A stretch of 35,777 bases of DNA, from the NCBI GenBank assembly GCA_964405405.1, contig CAYONT010000020.1, positions 1-35,777 of the forward strand, read 5' to 3'. A program made the translations under genes and the position numbers. Source of the DNA: CAMCYM01 sp964405405. GTDB taxonomy: Bacteria > Bacteroidota > Bacteroidia > Flavobacteriales_D > Sanyastnellaceae. Positions 8,362 through 16,309 of this stretch are shown here, in pieces. A model generated the notes under the pieces. The model saw only the letters and a list, made by a program, of their open reading frames with translations. It was not told the DNA's origin and searched no databases. Positions within the stretch are counted from its first letter, which is position 1. Each line of letters starts with the position of its first letter.

Positions 8362-8745
8362 TTAAACGCGGCGGCGCTTCGGTGGACGACATCCATTGTG
8401 GGGCATAGAAGTCACATCCACAATTTCCGTGATTTCTATTCCCATGTTGTGGAGAGCACGCATGGCACTCTCCCGCCCAGCGCCCGGCCCCTTCACAAAG
8501 GCACGAATCTTACGCAACCCAAGTTCGAAGGCTTCCTTTCCACAATCCTCAGCTGCAACTTGTGCTGCATAGGGGGTGTTCTTTTTCGAACCGCGGAAAC
8601 CCATTTTCCCAGCACTTGACCAAGAAATCACTTGCCCTTGGTTATTGGTCAGGGAAATGATGATGTTGTTGAATGAAGAATGGATGTGAACTTGTCCTGA
8701 GGACTCCACCACTACCTTCTTCTTCTTTTTGATGTTCTTTGCCAT
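8362..8745 (-). CDS. rpsK: 30S ribosomal protein S11
   Basis: 127 residues. S11 forms part of the 30S platform near the mRNA exit. The N-terminus is lysine-rich (KNIKKKKKV), then the core motifs VHIHSSFNNIIISLT and SSAGKMGFRGSKKNTPYAAQ, and the conserved C-terminal motif HNGCRPPKRRRV. It lies between rpsM (56 nt upstream, with a hairpin in between) and rpsD. Confidence 0.98.
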   Translation of the reverse strand: MAKNIKKKKKVVVESSGQVHIHSSFNNIIISLTNNQGQVISWSSAGKMGFRGSKKNTPYAAQVAAEDCGKEAFELGLRKIRAFVKGPGAGRESAMRALHNMGIEITEIVDVTSMPHNGCRPPKRRRV

Positions 8746-8769
8746 CGTTGATTTGGTTTGGAGGTAATC

Positions 8770-8785
8770 AGCTCGTTTCCGAGCT
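8770..8785 (-). promoter_or_regulatory. RNA hairpin with GAAA tetraloop between rpsM and rpsK
   Basis: As RNA on the minus strand the sequence reads AGCUCG-GAAA-CGAGCU: a perfect 6-bp stem closed by a stable GNRA tetraloop. It lies in one of the longest gaps within the operon (56 nt), between the rpsM stop and the rpsK start. There is no U-tract, so it is not a terminator. It could be a protein-binding or processing site in the alpha operon. Confidence 0.55.
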
Positions 8786-8801
8786 CAATAGTCTATCCGT
8801 C

Positions 8802-9170
8802 TTATTTCTTCTTGTTCGCTACAGTCTTGCGCTTCCCTTTCCGGGTTCGCGAATTGTTCTTGGTCCGTTGCCCACGCAACGGAAGACCATTCCTGTGCCG
8901 GATGCCTCGGTAGCAACCGATATCCATCAAACGCTTGATGTGGGCATGCGTCTCTGATCGAAGCTCACCCTCAACCTTAAATCCCGTAGCGATATTCGTG
9001 CGAATCGAGGCAATCTCCTCGTCCGTCCATTCCTGAACTTTCTTGTCTACTGAAACGCCCGAGTCAGCGAGCACCTTGGCTGCGCGACTCCGACCAATTC
9101 CATAGATGTAAGTCAATGCGATCACCCCGCGCTTCTGGCGGGGAATGTCAATGCCTGCAATACGTGCCAT
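8802..9170 (-). CDS. rpsM: 30S ribosomal protein S13
   Basis: 122 residues from the ATG at 9170 (MARIAGIDIPRQKR), preferred over the start five codons upstream because it is the family's standard N-terminus. S13 sits in the head of the 30S subunit and contacts P-site tRNA and the 50S bridge. The helix-two-turn-helix (ALTYIYGIGRSRA) and the basic tail (RGQRTKNNSRTRKGKRKT) are intact. First gene of the alpha-operon part, 21 nt after rpmJ. Confidence 0.98.
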   Translation of the reverse strand: MARIAGIDIPRQKRGVIALTYIYGIGRSRAAKVLADSGVSVDKKVQEWTDEEIASIRTNIATGFKVEGELRSETHAHIKRLMDIGCYRGIRHRNGLPLRGQRTKNNSRTRKGKRKTVANKKK

Positions 9171-9191
9171 ACTGATAGGGTTCAAGAAGCA

Positions 9192-9308
9192 TCAACCTTG
9201 ACGCTGCTTCATTTTTGGGTTCTTCTTGTTGATTACATACAACCTGCCTTTGCGGCTTACGATTTTGCAATCTACTGTCCGCTTCTTTAGGGATGCTCTG
9301 ACCTTCAT
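9192..9308 (-). CDS. rpmJ: 50S ribosomal protein L36 (zinc-free type)
   Basis: A 38-codon gene found by translating the gap between infA and rpsM: it starts MKVRASLKKRTVDCK, continues with IVSRKGRLYVINKKNP and ends KMKQRQG. This is the standard L36 pattern, but only one of the four zinc ligands of C+ L36 remains (Cys14; the other positions are Thr, Asn and Met). It is therefore a C- L36 that does not need zinc. L36 is the smallest large-subunit protein and helps late 50S assembly. It begins 8 nt after the infA stop. Confidence 0.96.
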   Translation of the reverse strand: MKVRASLKKRTVDCKIVSRKGRLYVINKKNPKMKQRQG

Positions 9309-9316
9309 GATGTCTT

Positions 9317-9538
9317 CTATTTCTTGTATCGGAATGAGATTCTTCCCTTCGTCAAATCGTAAGGGGACATTTCCACCTTCACCTTATCTCCAGGTAGGAT
9401 TTTGATGTAGTACATCCGCATCTTCCCCGAGATATGGGCGGTGATCACATGCCCATTTTCCAGTTCGACACGAAACATGGCATTTGACAATGCCTCTAGA
9501 ATCGTACCATCCTGGGTGATCGACGATTGTTTCGCCAT
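9317..9538 (-). CDS. infA: Translation initiation factor IF-1
   Basis: 73 residues, full length. IF-1 blocks the A site of the 30S subunit during initiation. The OB-fold signature is clear: AKQSSITQDGTILEALSNAMFRV in outline, then ENGHVITAHISGKMRM and LPGDKVKVEMSPYDL. It lies between map and rpmJ, 6 nt after the map stop, as in many Bacteroidota. Confidence 0.98.
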   Translation of the reverse strand: MAKQSSITQDGTILEALSNAMFRVELENGHVITAHISGKMRMYYIKILPGDKVKVEMSPYDLTKGRISFRYKK

Positions 9539-9544
9539 TCGCTG

Positions 9545-10348
9545 TTAACTAATTGACCGTTTATCTTTAAGAACCTCATCTATTTCATCAAAACTCGAAA
9601 GCACATCAGGCGCCCCATTTCGGACAACTACATCGTGTTCAAAATGGGCCGACCTCTTTCCATCTGCCGTGACTATCGTCCAACCATCTACAGATTGACG
9701 GACTTCCTTGCGTCCGGCATTGATCATGGGCTCAATCGCCAAAACCATACCGTCCAACAGTTGAACGCCATTTCCGCGGCGGCCAAAATTAGGGACTTCT
9801 GGCCATTCATGGAGTTCTTTCCCCAAACCATGTCCTACCAAGTCACGCACAACAGAAAAACCCTGGGCCTCCGCCAACGATTGACAAGCGAATCCTATAT
9901 CACCTGTTCGTTTACCGACTACTGCCTGTGCAATCGCCACCTCAAGACAAGAACGTGTTACATCCAAGAGCAACCGATCCGCTTCAGAGATTTCACCGAC
10001 CGCAAAGGTGAATGCACTGTCTCCGTAAAAACCATTCATTAAAACACCACAGTCCACAGAGACAATGTCTCCAGACTCTAGTGCACGATGATCAGGTAGA
10101 CCATGTACTACAGCTTCATTGACTGAAATACAAAGGGTACTAGGAAATCCTCCATACCCCTTGAAACCAGGGATGGCCCCGTGATCACAGATGAACTCCT
10201 CCGCAATGTGATCCAGCTTCAAAGTGGTCACTCCGGGCGCAATCCATCTGGCCACAGTGGCCAATGTACTTCCTACAAGCAAAGAACTCTTCCGGATAAG
10301 CTCGACCTCTTCCTCCGTTTTGACACGGATTTGTCGACCCCAGCCCAT
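9545..10348 (-). CDS. map: Type I methionine aminopeptidase
   Basis: 267 residues from the ATG at 10348. A TTG six codons upstream would overlap secY and is less likely. The enzyme removes the initiator methionine from nascent proteins. All five metal ligands are present: Asp99 (VDCG), Asp110 (GDSAF), His173 (VGHGLG), Glu206 (AIEPMI) and Glu237 (HFEHDVVV). It begins 7 nt after the secY stop; adk, which often lies between secY and map, is absent here. No N-terminal SH3-like or zinc extension is seen, which fits the bacterial type Ia form. Confidence 0.97.
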   Translation of the reverse strand: MGWGRQIRVKTEEEVELIRKSSLLVGSTLATVARWIAPGVTTLKLDHIAEEFICDHGAIPGFKGYGGFPSTLCISVNEAVVHGLPDHRALESGDIVSVDCGVLMNGFYGDSAFTFAVGEISEADRLLLDVTRSCLEVAIAQAVVGKRTGDIGFACQSLAEAQGFSVVRDLVGHGLGKELHEWPEVPNFGRRGNGVQLLDGMVLAIEPMINAGRKEVRQSVDGWTIVTADGKRSAHFEHDVVVRNGAPDVLSSFDEIDEVLKDKRSIS

Positions 10349-10355
10349 CCTCTTA

Positions 10356-11705
10356 TCAACCTGCAATCCCCCCGACGGGAGATTGCGAACGACCGCGAAG
10401 CTTGCCTGACTTCAAGAAGCCATCATACTTGCGGTCCAACAAATGAATCTCAATCTGTTGCAGGGTGTCCAAAACGACACCAACCATGATCAACAATGAC
10501 GTACCTCCAAAGAAGATGGCGAAACTCTGCGCCTTCGCAAGCCCCAAATTCAGCACGATTGCAGGGAGGATGGCAATCACCCCCAAGAAAACCGCACCCG
10601 GAAGCGTGATGTTGCTCAAAATACTCTCCAAGTAATCCGCGGTGGGCTTACCTGGTTTGACACCTGGAATGAAGCTGTTCTGACGCTTCAAATCATCTGC
10701 CATCTGGGTTGGATTCACTGTAATGGCCGTGTAGAAGTACGTAAAGACAACAATCATCAGGAAGAACAACAGATTATAAAGAAAACCGTTGAAATCGGTC
10801 AAACTCAACAAGACACTGTTGTTCTGCAAGAATTCTGACTGCGTGAGATACAGCGGCACAAACATGATTGCTTGAGCAAAAATGATGGGCATTACACCCG
10901 CAGAATTCACCTTCAATGGAATGAATTCGCGTGCTCCAGCCCCCTGTGGAAGATGACCACCTGATTGCTGCAGGCGCGCCATTTGCACTGGCACCTTGCG
11001 CAGCGCTTGTACAAGAGCCACGCTCAGCCCAATCACCACCAACAAAATGGCTACCTCAACAAGGAAGAAGTAAACTGACCCGTCGGGGTGCATGAACTCT
11101 TGGATGAGAGCTTGCGGAAACGTGGCAATGATCCCAATCATAATGAGCAAGGAAATCCCGTTTCCAATTCCCCGCTCGGTGATGCGCTCACCCATCCACA
11201 TGATGGCCAAGGTAGAGCTGATGAGAATCACCACTGCCGAAGCCCACCATATCCCATTCGGGTTGGCTACCGCTCCGGGAACCGAAACGACGGTAGACGC
11301 CAAGTATCCGGGAGCTTGCACCAGCGTGATACCGATCGTGAGAAAGCGTGTCCACTGGTTGATTTTCTTCCTACCGCTTTCACCGTCCGATTGCAATTTC
11401 TGGACACTGGGTACCGCAATCCCCAACAATTGGATGATAATGGATGCGGAGATGTAGGGCATAACGCCCAACGCAAAAATGGAAGCCCGGCTGAAAGCCC
11501 CTCCTGTAAAAAGGGCCAGGATGCTTCCCAAGCCATCGCCTGCATTGCCACTTACCTGTTCGGCCAGAACATCGCTGTTGACACCTGGAATTACAATGTA
11601 AGACCCAATCCGGTAAATCAAAATGAAGAGCAGCGTTACACCGATCTTCTTGCGAAGCTCTTCATGATTCCAAATGTTCCTGAAACTGCCAAAGAAGTCT
11701 TTCAT
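10356..11705 (-). CDS. secY: Preprotein translocase channel subunit SecY
   Basis: 449 residues from the ATG at 11705 (MKDFFGSFRNIWN); the longer frame to 11825 overlaps rplO and lacks family similarity. SecY is the channel of the Sec translocon in the inner membrane, used by every exported protein here, including T9SS cargo. Ten hydrophobic segments can be counted. The plug region (GGAFSRASIFALGVMPYISA) and the cytoplasmic loop (GVKPGKPTADYLE) are recognisable. It lies between rplO and map in the normal spc order. Confidence 0.97.
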   Translation of the reverse strand: MKDFFGSFRNIWNHEELRKKIGVTLLFILIYRIGSYIVIPGVNSDVLAEQVSGNAGDGLGSILALFTGGAFSRASIFALGVMPYISASIIIQLLGIAVPSVQKLQSDGESGRKKINQWTRFLTIGITLVQAPGYLASTVVSVPGAVANPNGIWWASAVVILISSTLAIMWMGERITERGIGNGISLLIMIGIIATFPQALIQEFMHPDGSVYFFLVEVAILLVVIGLSVALVQALRKVPVQMARLQQSGGHLPQGAGAREFIPLKVNSAGVMPIIFAQAIMFVPLYLTQSEFLQNNSVLLSLTDFNGFLYNLLFFLMIVVFTYFYTAITVNPTQMADDLKRQNSFIPGVKPGKPTADYLESILSNITLPGAVFLGVIAILPAIVLNLGLAKAQSFAIFFGGTSLLIMVGVVLDTLQQIEIHLLDRKYDGFLKSGKLRGRSQSPVGGIAG

Positions 11706-11724
11706 CCTGCTTTGAGAATTCGTT

Positions 11725-12171
11725 TTAGATCGAAATAGCCTGTCCTCCAGCCTTCTCGATGGCTTCGCCTGCAGACTTGGTGAACTTGTGCGCTTCAATC
11801 TTGCAACCCGAGGAGAGTTCACCACGGCCCAAAATCTTCACCAAATCACGCTTGCCTGCCATTCCATTCTCTTGAAGGGTCAACAAGGTGACTTCGGTAA
11901 GTCCCTTCCGGGTGATCAATTCTTGGAGCGTGTCCAAATTGATGCCCTTGTACTCCACCCGATTCGGGCTCTTAAAACCAAATTTGGGCACCCGACGTTG
12001 AAGGGGCATTTGTCCCCCTTCGAAACCGATTTTGCTCTTGTATCCGGAACGAGCCTTGGCTCCCTTGTGGCCACGTGTGGAAGTGCCTCCGTGACCAGAG
12101 CCTTCACCGCGACCAACTCGCTTTCGCTGCTTCCGCGATCCCTCTGCAGGAGTTAAACTGCTTAGATTCAT
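11725..12171 (-). CDS. rplO: 50S ribosomal protein L15
   Basis: 148 residues. L15 is a late-assembly protein that reaches into the 23S core. The N-terminal Gly/Arg-rich extension (GRGEGSGHGGTSTRGHKGAK) and the globular part (GGQMPLQRRVPKFGF, then VKILGRGEL) are typical. It begins 21 nt after rpmD and ends 19 nt before secY. Confidence 0.97.
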   Translation of the reverse strand: MNLSSLTPAEGSRKQRKRVGRGEGSGHGGTSTRGHKGAKARSGYKSKIGFEGGQMPLQRRVPKFGFKSPNRVEYKGINLDTLQELITRKGLTEVTLLTLQENGMAGKRDLVKILGRGELSSGCKIEAHKFTKSAGEAIEKAGGQAISI

Positions 12172-12192
12172 GGTTATGCTGGTTGAGGTTGA

Positions 12193-12372
12193 TTAAGATT
12201 GTACGACTGTGACCAAGTGTTGGACCTTCCGAACCATGCCCAAAATCTGGGGTGTCGCCTCGTGGACAACTGGATTGTGAAGCTTCTTGATGCCCAATGC
12301 TTGAATGGTCGCCTTTTGACGTTCAGGGCGCTTGATTGCACTCCGGACCTGTGTGATGGTAATCTTTGCCAT
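12193..12372 (-). CDS. rpmD: 50S ribosomal protein L30
   Basis: 59 residues from the ATG at 12372 (MAKITITQVRSAIKRPERQ); a longer frame to 12420 overlaps rpsE and is rejected. It is the short bacterial L30, with the LGIKKLHNPVVHE and GMVRKVQHLV motifs. It binds 23S rRNA on the large-subunit surface. Normal position between rpsE and rplO. Confidence 0.97.
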   Translation of the reverse strand: MAKITITQVRSAIKRPERQKATIQALGIKKLHNPVVHEATPQILGMVRKVQHLVTVVQS

Positions 12373-12385
12373 GGTTTCCTGAGCA

Positions 12386-12934
12386 TTAACCTTGATGGAC
12401 CTTTGAAATAGAGATTCCACGCATCCGAGCTACCTCCTCTGCACTGCGCAAAGCCAGCAGGGCATTGAATGTCGCCTTCACCACATTGTGCGGGTTAGAA
12501 GAGCCTAAGGATTTGCCCAATACATCCTTGATTCCCGCACTTTCCAGAACTGCACGCATTGCACCTCCAGCGATAACCCCTGTTCCCGGGGAAGCCGGAC
12601 GGATCAAAATGTGTGCACCTGCGTACTTCATCTCCTGAGCGTGGGGAATCGTACCGTTGATCAGTGGGATGGCCACCATTTGCTTCTTCGCGTCCTCAAT
12701 CCCCTTCTGGATGGCAGTAGCTACTTCCCGGCTCTTGCCGAGGCCATGACCTACTTTGCCCTTTTCGTCTCCAACCACCATGATCGCACCAAAGCTGAAG
12801 GTACGTCCCCCCTTTGTTGTCTTTGCGACCCGATTGATGCCTACCAAACGTTCCTTCAAATCTGGATCTCCCGTTCGGGGCTGCTGTTGCTGATCCCGAG
12901 GACCGCCCTTTCTTTGTTGACGTTGCTGTTCCAT
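12386..12934 (-). CDS. rpsE: 30S ribosomal protein S5
   Basis: 182 residues, slightly longer than the 166 of E. coli because of a Gln/Arg-rich N-terminal extension (MEQQRQQRKGG...). S5 helps accuracy and the mRNA-entry helicase activity. The double-stranded-RNA-binding fold (ERLVGINRVAKTTKGGR, FGKGKVGHG-like GDEKGKVGHGLGKSREV) and the C-terminal fold (GTGVIAGGAMRAVLESAGI) are intact. Begins 4 nt after rplR. Confidence 0.97.
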   Translation of the reverse strand: MEQQRQQRKGGPRDQQQQPRTGDPDLKERLVGINRVAKTTKGGRTFSFGAIMVVGDEKGKVGHGLGKSREVATAIQKGIEDAKKQMVAIPLINGTIPHAQEMKYAGAHILIRPASPGTGVIAGGAMRAVLESAGIKDVLGKSLGSSNPHNVVKATFNALLALRSAEEVARMRGISISKVHQG

Positions 12935-12938
12935 TGCT

Positions 12939-13292
12939 TCAGAATTTCAAACCACCCTCACGAGCAGCTTCTGCCAATTGCTTTACACGACCGTGATACA
13001 GATATCCATTGCGGTCAAAAACCACAGACTCCACACCCGCTTTGAGTGCCACGGAAGCAATCAACTTGCCGACCTCGGCTGCTTGAAGCAATTTGGCCAC
13101 TCCTTTCGATCCATCCTTCGCAAGCGAAGATGCAGCTGCCAAGGTCCGACCCGTGGTATCATCAATGATCTGCGCGTAGATCTGCTTGTTGCTTCGATAA
13201 ACCGAAAGGCGAGGACGATCAGGTGTTCCAGCCACCTTACCCCGTACACGACGCTTGATGCGCTCTCGTGCAAATGTCTTGTTCGTACCCAT
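12939..13292 (-). CDS. rplR: 50S ribosomal protein L18
   Basis: 117 residues, usual length. L18 binds 5S rRNA together with L5 and L25. The basic N-terminus (RERIKRRVRGKVAGTPDRPRL in outline) and the motif VYRSNKQIYAQIIDD are diagnostic, as is the end, FDRNGYLYHGRVKQLAEAAR. It starts 9 nt after rplF. Confidence 0.97.
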   Translation of the reverse strand: MGTNKTFARERIKRRVRGKVAGTPDRPRLSVYRSNKQIYAQIIDDTTGRTLAAASSLAKDGSKGVAKLLQAAEVGKLIASVALKAGVESVVFDRNGYLYHGRVKQLAEAAREGGLKF

Positions 13293-13301
13293 GAGATAAG
13301 A

Positions 13302-13853
13302 TTATTTAGAAGCCGTTTTTCCAGCCTTCCGACGAACCAATTCACCGACGCGACGTACCCCCTTGCCTTTATAGGGCTCCGGTTTGCGCAATGAACGGAT
13401 TTTAGCTGCTACCATGCCAATCAACTGTTTGTCATGGGACTTCAAGCGGATGAATGGATTGGACCCCTTCTTGGTCTCTGATTCCAATGCAATTTCCTTC
13501 GGCAATTGGAAAACAATTGGGTGGCTATAACCCAAGGACAGGGTCAGTTCTTGTCCTTCGGCAGAGGCACGATAGCCCACACCCACGAGTTCCAAGTCGA
13601 TCGAATATCCTTCCGTTACACCTACCACCATGTTGTTCACCAGCGCGCGATAAAGACCGTGCTTCGAGCGGTGTGTTTTCTCATCCGACGAACGAGAGAA
13701 CGTCAGAACGCCGTCGGTGTAATCCATGGAAATCTCTTCCCCTATCTCCTGCTGAAGTTCCCCCTTGGGGCCCTTCACCTTCACCAAGTTTCCATCAATC
13801 GTCAGCGTTACCGACGAAGGGACTTGTATGATTGATTTGCCTATACGAGACAT
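13302..13853 (-). CDS. rplF: 50S ribosomal protein L6
   Basis: 183 residues from the ATG at 13853 (MSRIGKSIIQVPSSV), the family's standard start; seven extra in-frame codons upstream would overlap rpsH. L6 lies near the sarcin-ricin loop and factor-binding site. Two repeated L6 folds are visible, the second with the signature GKGVRRVGELVRRKAGK (canonical P-x-x-GKG-x-R near the end). Confidence 0.97.
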   Translation of the reverse strand: MSRIGKSIIQVPSSVTLTIDGNLVKVKGPKGELQQEIGEEISMDYTDGVLTFSRSSDEKTHRSKHGLYRALVNNMVVGVTEGYSIDLELVGVGYRASAEGQELTLSLGYSHPIVFQLPKEIALESETKKGSNPFIRLKSHDKQLIGMVAAKIRSLRKPEPYKGKGVRRVGELVRRKAGKTASK

Positions 13854-13870
13854 GATGAAAATCTTTGGAA

Positions 13871-14269
13871 TCAATAAACTGTACAGATGACCTCGCCTCC
13901 GATGTTCATCTTTCGCGCCTCCTTGTCCGTCATCAACCCTTTGGACGTGGAAACGATGGCCACGCCCAAACCATTCAACACACGTGGCAACTCATCCGCA
14001 CCAGCGTAACGACGCAAACCTGGAGTACTTACACGTTGCAGTTTTGTAATGGCTGGACGCTTCGATTGCGGATCGTAGCGCAATGCAATCTTAATGGAGC
14101 CCTGAGGCCCATCCTCCATGAACTTATAATTCAAGATATAACCCTTGTCGAAAAGGATTCGGGTCATTTCCTTCTTCATGTTGGAGGCAGGAATCTCTAC
14201 CACCTTATGTCCTGCTGACTGTGCATTCCGGATGCGTGTCAGAAAGTCGGCTATTGGATCGGTAAACAT
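13871..14269 (-). CDS. rpsH: 30S ribosomal protein S8
   Basis: 132 residues. S8 organises the central domain of 16S rRNA and in enterobacteria represses the spc operon. N-terminal motif DPIADFLTRIRNA and C-terminal signature ISTSKGLMTDKEARK with GGEVICTVY are intact. No obvious mimic of its rRNA site was recognised upstream of rplE or rplX. Confidence 0.97.
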   Translation of the reverse strand: MFTDPIADFLTRIRNAQSAGHKVVEIPASNMKKEMTRILFDKGYILNYKFMEDGPQGSIKIALRYDPQSKRPAITKLQRVSTPGLRRYAGADELPRVLNGLGVAIVSTSKGLMTDKEARKMNIGGEVICTVY

Positions 14270-14289
14270 CTTCTTATCTACTTTATGGA

Positions 14290-14559
14290 TTACCAGCTCG
14301 CCTTCTTCACTCCAGGAATCTTACCGGCCAACGCCATTTTCCGGAACAAAACTCTAGAAATTCCGAACTGACGCATGTATCCCCGGGGGCGCCCTGTAAT
14401 CAAACAACGGTTGTGCAAACGAACAGCAGCACTATTCGGCGGCAGCTTCTGCAATCCCTCCCAGTCACCAGCAGCCTTCAAGGCAGCACGCTTGGCTGCA
14501 TATCGAGCGACAAGCTTCGCACGCTTGCGCTCCCGAGCCTTCATTGATTCTTTAGCCAT
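14290..14559 (-). CDS. rpsN: 30S ribosomal protein S14 (zinc-free long type)
   Basis: 89 residues: the long S14 form without the CxxC...CxxC zinc ribbon. S14 sits in the 30S head. Conserved C-terminal half: NRCLITGRPRGYMRQFGISR, then LFRKMALAGKIPGVKKASW. The N-terminus is basic (MAKESMKARERKRAK). It begins 5 nt after rplE and is followed 20 nt on by rpsH. Confidence 0.97.
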   Translation of the reverse strand: MAKESMKARERKRAKLVARYAAKRAALKAAGDWEGLQKLPPNSAAVRLHNRCLITGRPRGYMRQFGISRVLFRKMALAGKIPGVKKASW

Positions 14560-14564
14560 GGCTC

Positions 14565-15116
14565 TTAGTTCTTTTTAAATGGGAAACCAAAACCTTCCAA
14601 CAACGCCTTTGCCTCCTCATCCGTGCGAGCGTTGGTAACAATGGTGATATCCATACCATTGAAGTGCTTCACTTCGTCCAAAGTGATTTCTGGGAAGATG
14701 ATTTGCTCTTTGACACCGAAGGTAAAGTTGCCCCGACCGTCAAATCCCTTTGCCTTCACTCCTTGAAAATCTCGCGTACGTGGTAGCGAAACTGCAATCA
14801 AGCGATCCAAGAATTCGTACATGCGTTCACGACGTAGGGTCACGCGGGCTCCTATCGGCATCCCCTTCCGCAACTTGAAGTTGGAGACGTCCTTCGTAGA
14901 AAGCGTGGGAACAGCCTTCTGGCCTGCAATGCGCGACATTTCTTCCACCGCCCCATCAACAATCTTCTTGTCAGCGATGGCTTTGCCCAAGCCCTGGTTC
15001 AGACAGATTTTCAAGATCTGTGGTACCTCCATAGAGGACTTGTACTCAAAACGCTCCTTGAGCGATGGTACGATTTGCTCATGATAATGAGCCTTCAAAC
15101 GAGGTGCGTATGCCAT
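14565..15116 (-). CDS. rplE: 50S ribosomal protein L5
   Basis: 183 residues from the ATG at 15116, which overlaps the rplX stop by one base (TGATG). A GTG one codon upstream is possible but adds only one residue. L5 binds 5S rRNA and contacts P-site tRNA. Motifs: VPQILKICLNQGLGKA, TLSTKDVSNFKLRKGMPIGA, and FPEITLDEVKHFNGMDIT near the end. Confidence 0.97.
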   Translation of the reverse strand: MAYAPRLKAHYHEQIVPSLKERFEYKSSMEVPQILKICLNQGLGKAIADKKIVDGAVEEMSRIAGQKAVPTLSTKDVSNFKLRKGMPIGARVTLRRERMYEFLDRLIAVSLPRTRDFQGVKAKGFDGRGNFTFGVKEQIIFPEITLDEVKHFNGMDITIVTNARTDEEAKALLEGFGFPFKKN

Positions 15117-15436
15117 CACTTCAACTCTTGGTTGGATTTCTTCGCGTAACGAACCAATTTGCCTTCGTCATTCCGACGACGGCCTACACGGGTAACGGCA
15201 CCTGTGCCGTCTACAACCATCACATTGGAGATGTGAATTCCGGCTTCTACTGTTACAATACCTCCTTGTGGGTTGGCTACTCCCGGCTTCTTGTGCTTCT
15301 TCACCAGGTTTACACCTTCCACGGTCACCCGGTCTTTGCTCCGGTCAACGGCGAGTACAACACCTTCTTTGCCCCGATTTCCGCCTGAGATTACCTTAAC
15401 GGTATCTCCTTTTTTGATTTTAAACCGCTTGTACAT
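15116..15436 (-). CDS. rplX: 50S ribosomal protein L24
   Basis: 106 residues. L24 starts 50S assembly near the tunnel exit. It opens with a KOW motif (KIKKGDTVKVISGGNRGKEG) and continues with VEGVNLVKKHKKP, as expected. Its stop overlaps the rplE start (TGATG), indicating translational coupling. Confidence 0.97.
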   Translation of the reverse strand: MYKRFKIKKGDTVKVISGGNRGKEGVVLAVDRSKDRVTVEGVNLVKKHKKPGVANPQGGIVTVEAGIHISNVMVVDGTGAVTRVGRRRNDEGKLVRYAKKSNQELK

Positions 15437-15447
15437 GGCTTCCTACT

Positions 15448-15816
15448 TTACAGCACTTCGGGTGCCAAAGAAACAATCTTCATGTAGTCCTTTTCACGCA
15501 GTTCCCGAGCCACAGGACCGAAAATGCGGGTACCACGCATTTCGCCTGCTGCGTTCAACAGCACAATTGCGTTGTCATCGAATCGGATGTAGGATCCATC
15601 AGCACGACGGACTTCCTTCCGTGTGCGGACCACAACACCAGTGGATACTGTTCCCTTTTTGACATTGCCATTGGGCGAGGCATCCTTTATCGCAACCACC
15701 ACTTTATCGCCAATGCTGGCGTAGCGGCGGCGTGTTCCGCCCAACACCCGAATGCAAAGAGCTTCTTTTGCACCGCTGTTGTCGGCCACTTTCATGCGTG
15801 ATTCTTGTTGTATCAT
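15448..15816 (-). CDS. rplN: 50S ribosomal protein L14
   Basis: 122 residues, exactly the usual length. L14 contacts L19 and 16S helix 44 to form an inter-subunit bridge. The N-terminus MIQQESRMKVADNSGAKEA and the signature RADGSYIRFDDNAIVLLN are diagnostic. It starts 20 nt after rpsQ. Confidence 0.98.
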   Translation of the reverse strand: MIQQESRMKVADNSGAKEALCIRVLGGTRRRYASIGDKVVVAIKDASPNGNVKKGTVSTGVVVRTRKEVRRADGSYIRFDDNAIVLLNAAGEMRGTRIFGPVARELREKDYMKIVSLAPEVL

Positions 15817-15836
15817 AATCTAATGGTCTTCAAAAA

Positions 15837-16115
15837 TTACTTCGCACGCTCCAGAATCTCAACCACACGCCAGCACTTGCGCTTGCTGAGTGGCCGTGTC
15901 TCCATGATGCGAACCGTATCGCCTACGTTGCACTCTTCCTTTTCGTCGTGCGCCATGAACTTGCTCGTCTTGTTGACGAACTTCCGGTACTTCCCGTGCA
16001 TCTCTTTGCGCTCAACGGTGACCGTGATGGACTTGGTCATGGCATTCGAGGAGACGATGCCAATTCGTTCCTTGCGCAGATTGCGCTCGCTCCCCGTGAT
16101 GTTCTCTGTGCTCAT
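15837..16115 (-). CDS. rpsQ: 30S ribosomal protein S17
   Basis: 92 residues. S17 binds 16S rRNA early and stabilises the 5' domain. The OB-fold motif GIVSSNAMTKSITVTVERK and the signature VGDTVRIMETRPLSKRKCW are clear. Its ATG overlaps the rpmC stop (ATGA, 4 nt). The N-terminus is about eight residues longer than in E. coli. Confidence 0.97.
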   Translation of the reverse strand: MSTENITGSERNLRKERIGIVSSNAMTKSITVTVERKEMHGKYRKFVNKTSKFMAHDEKEECNVGDTVRIMETRPLSKRKCWRVVEILERAK

Positions 16116-16309
16116 GACTTGGTTTGATTGCGCGCGTTCAACTCTGTCAACAGACGAGCGATGTCTCGCTTTTTGTTGCGAATGATCATTGGACTCTCCA
16201 ATCCAGCCACAGTATGGTTGAAACGAATTTTCGCCAATGAATCCCGCTCAGCTGAAATGCGATCATTCAAATCTGCATCAGCGAGCTTGCGTACTTCTTT
16301 CATTTCCAT
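16112..16309 (-). CDS. rpmC: 50S ribosomal protein L29
   Basis: 65 residues, normal length. L29 lies at the tunnel exit next to L23, where signal recognition particle and trigger factor dock. It is an all-helical protein with the signature FNHTVAGLESPMIIRNKKRDIARL in outline (family pattern L-x-N-x-x-x-I-R-x-x-RR-x-IAR). It overlaps rpsQ by 4 nt and touches rplP by one base (TAATG). Confidence 0.97.
   Translation of the reverse strand: MEMKEVRKLADADLNDRISAERDSLAKIRFNHTVAGLESPMIIRNKKRDIARLLTELNARNQTKS

Noticed and set aside
10349..10366. TTG start for map overlapping secY
   Set aside because: An ATG six codons downstream begins the conserved domain and avoids the overlap.
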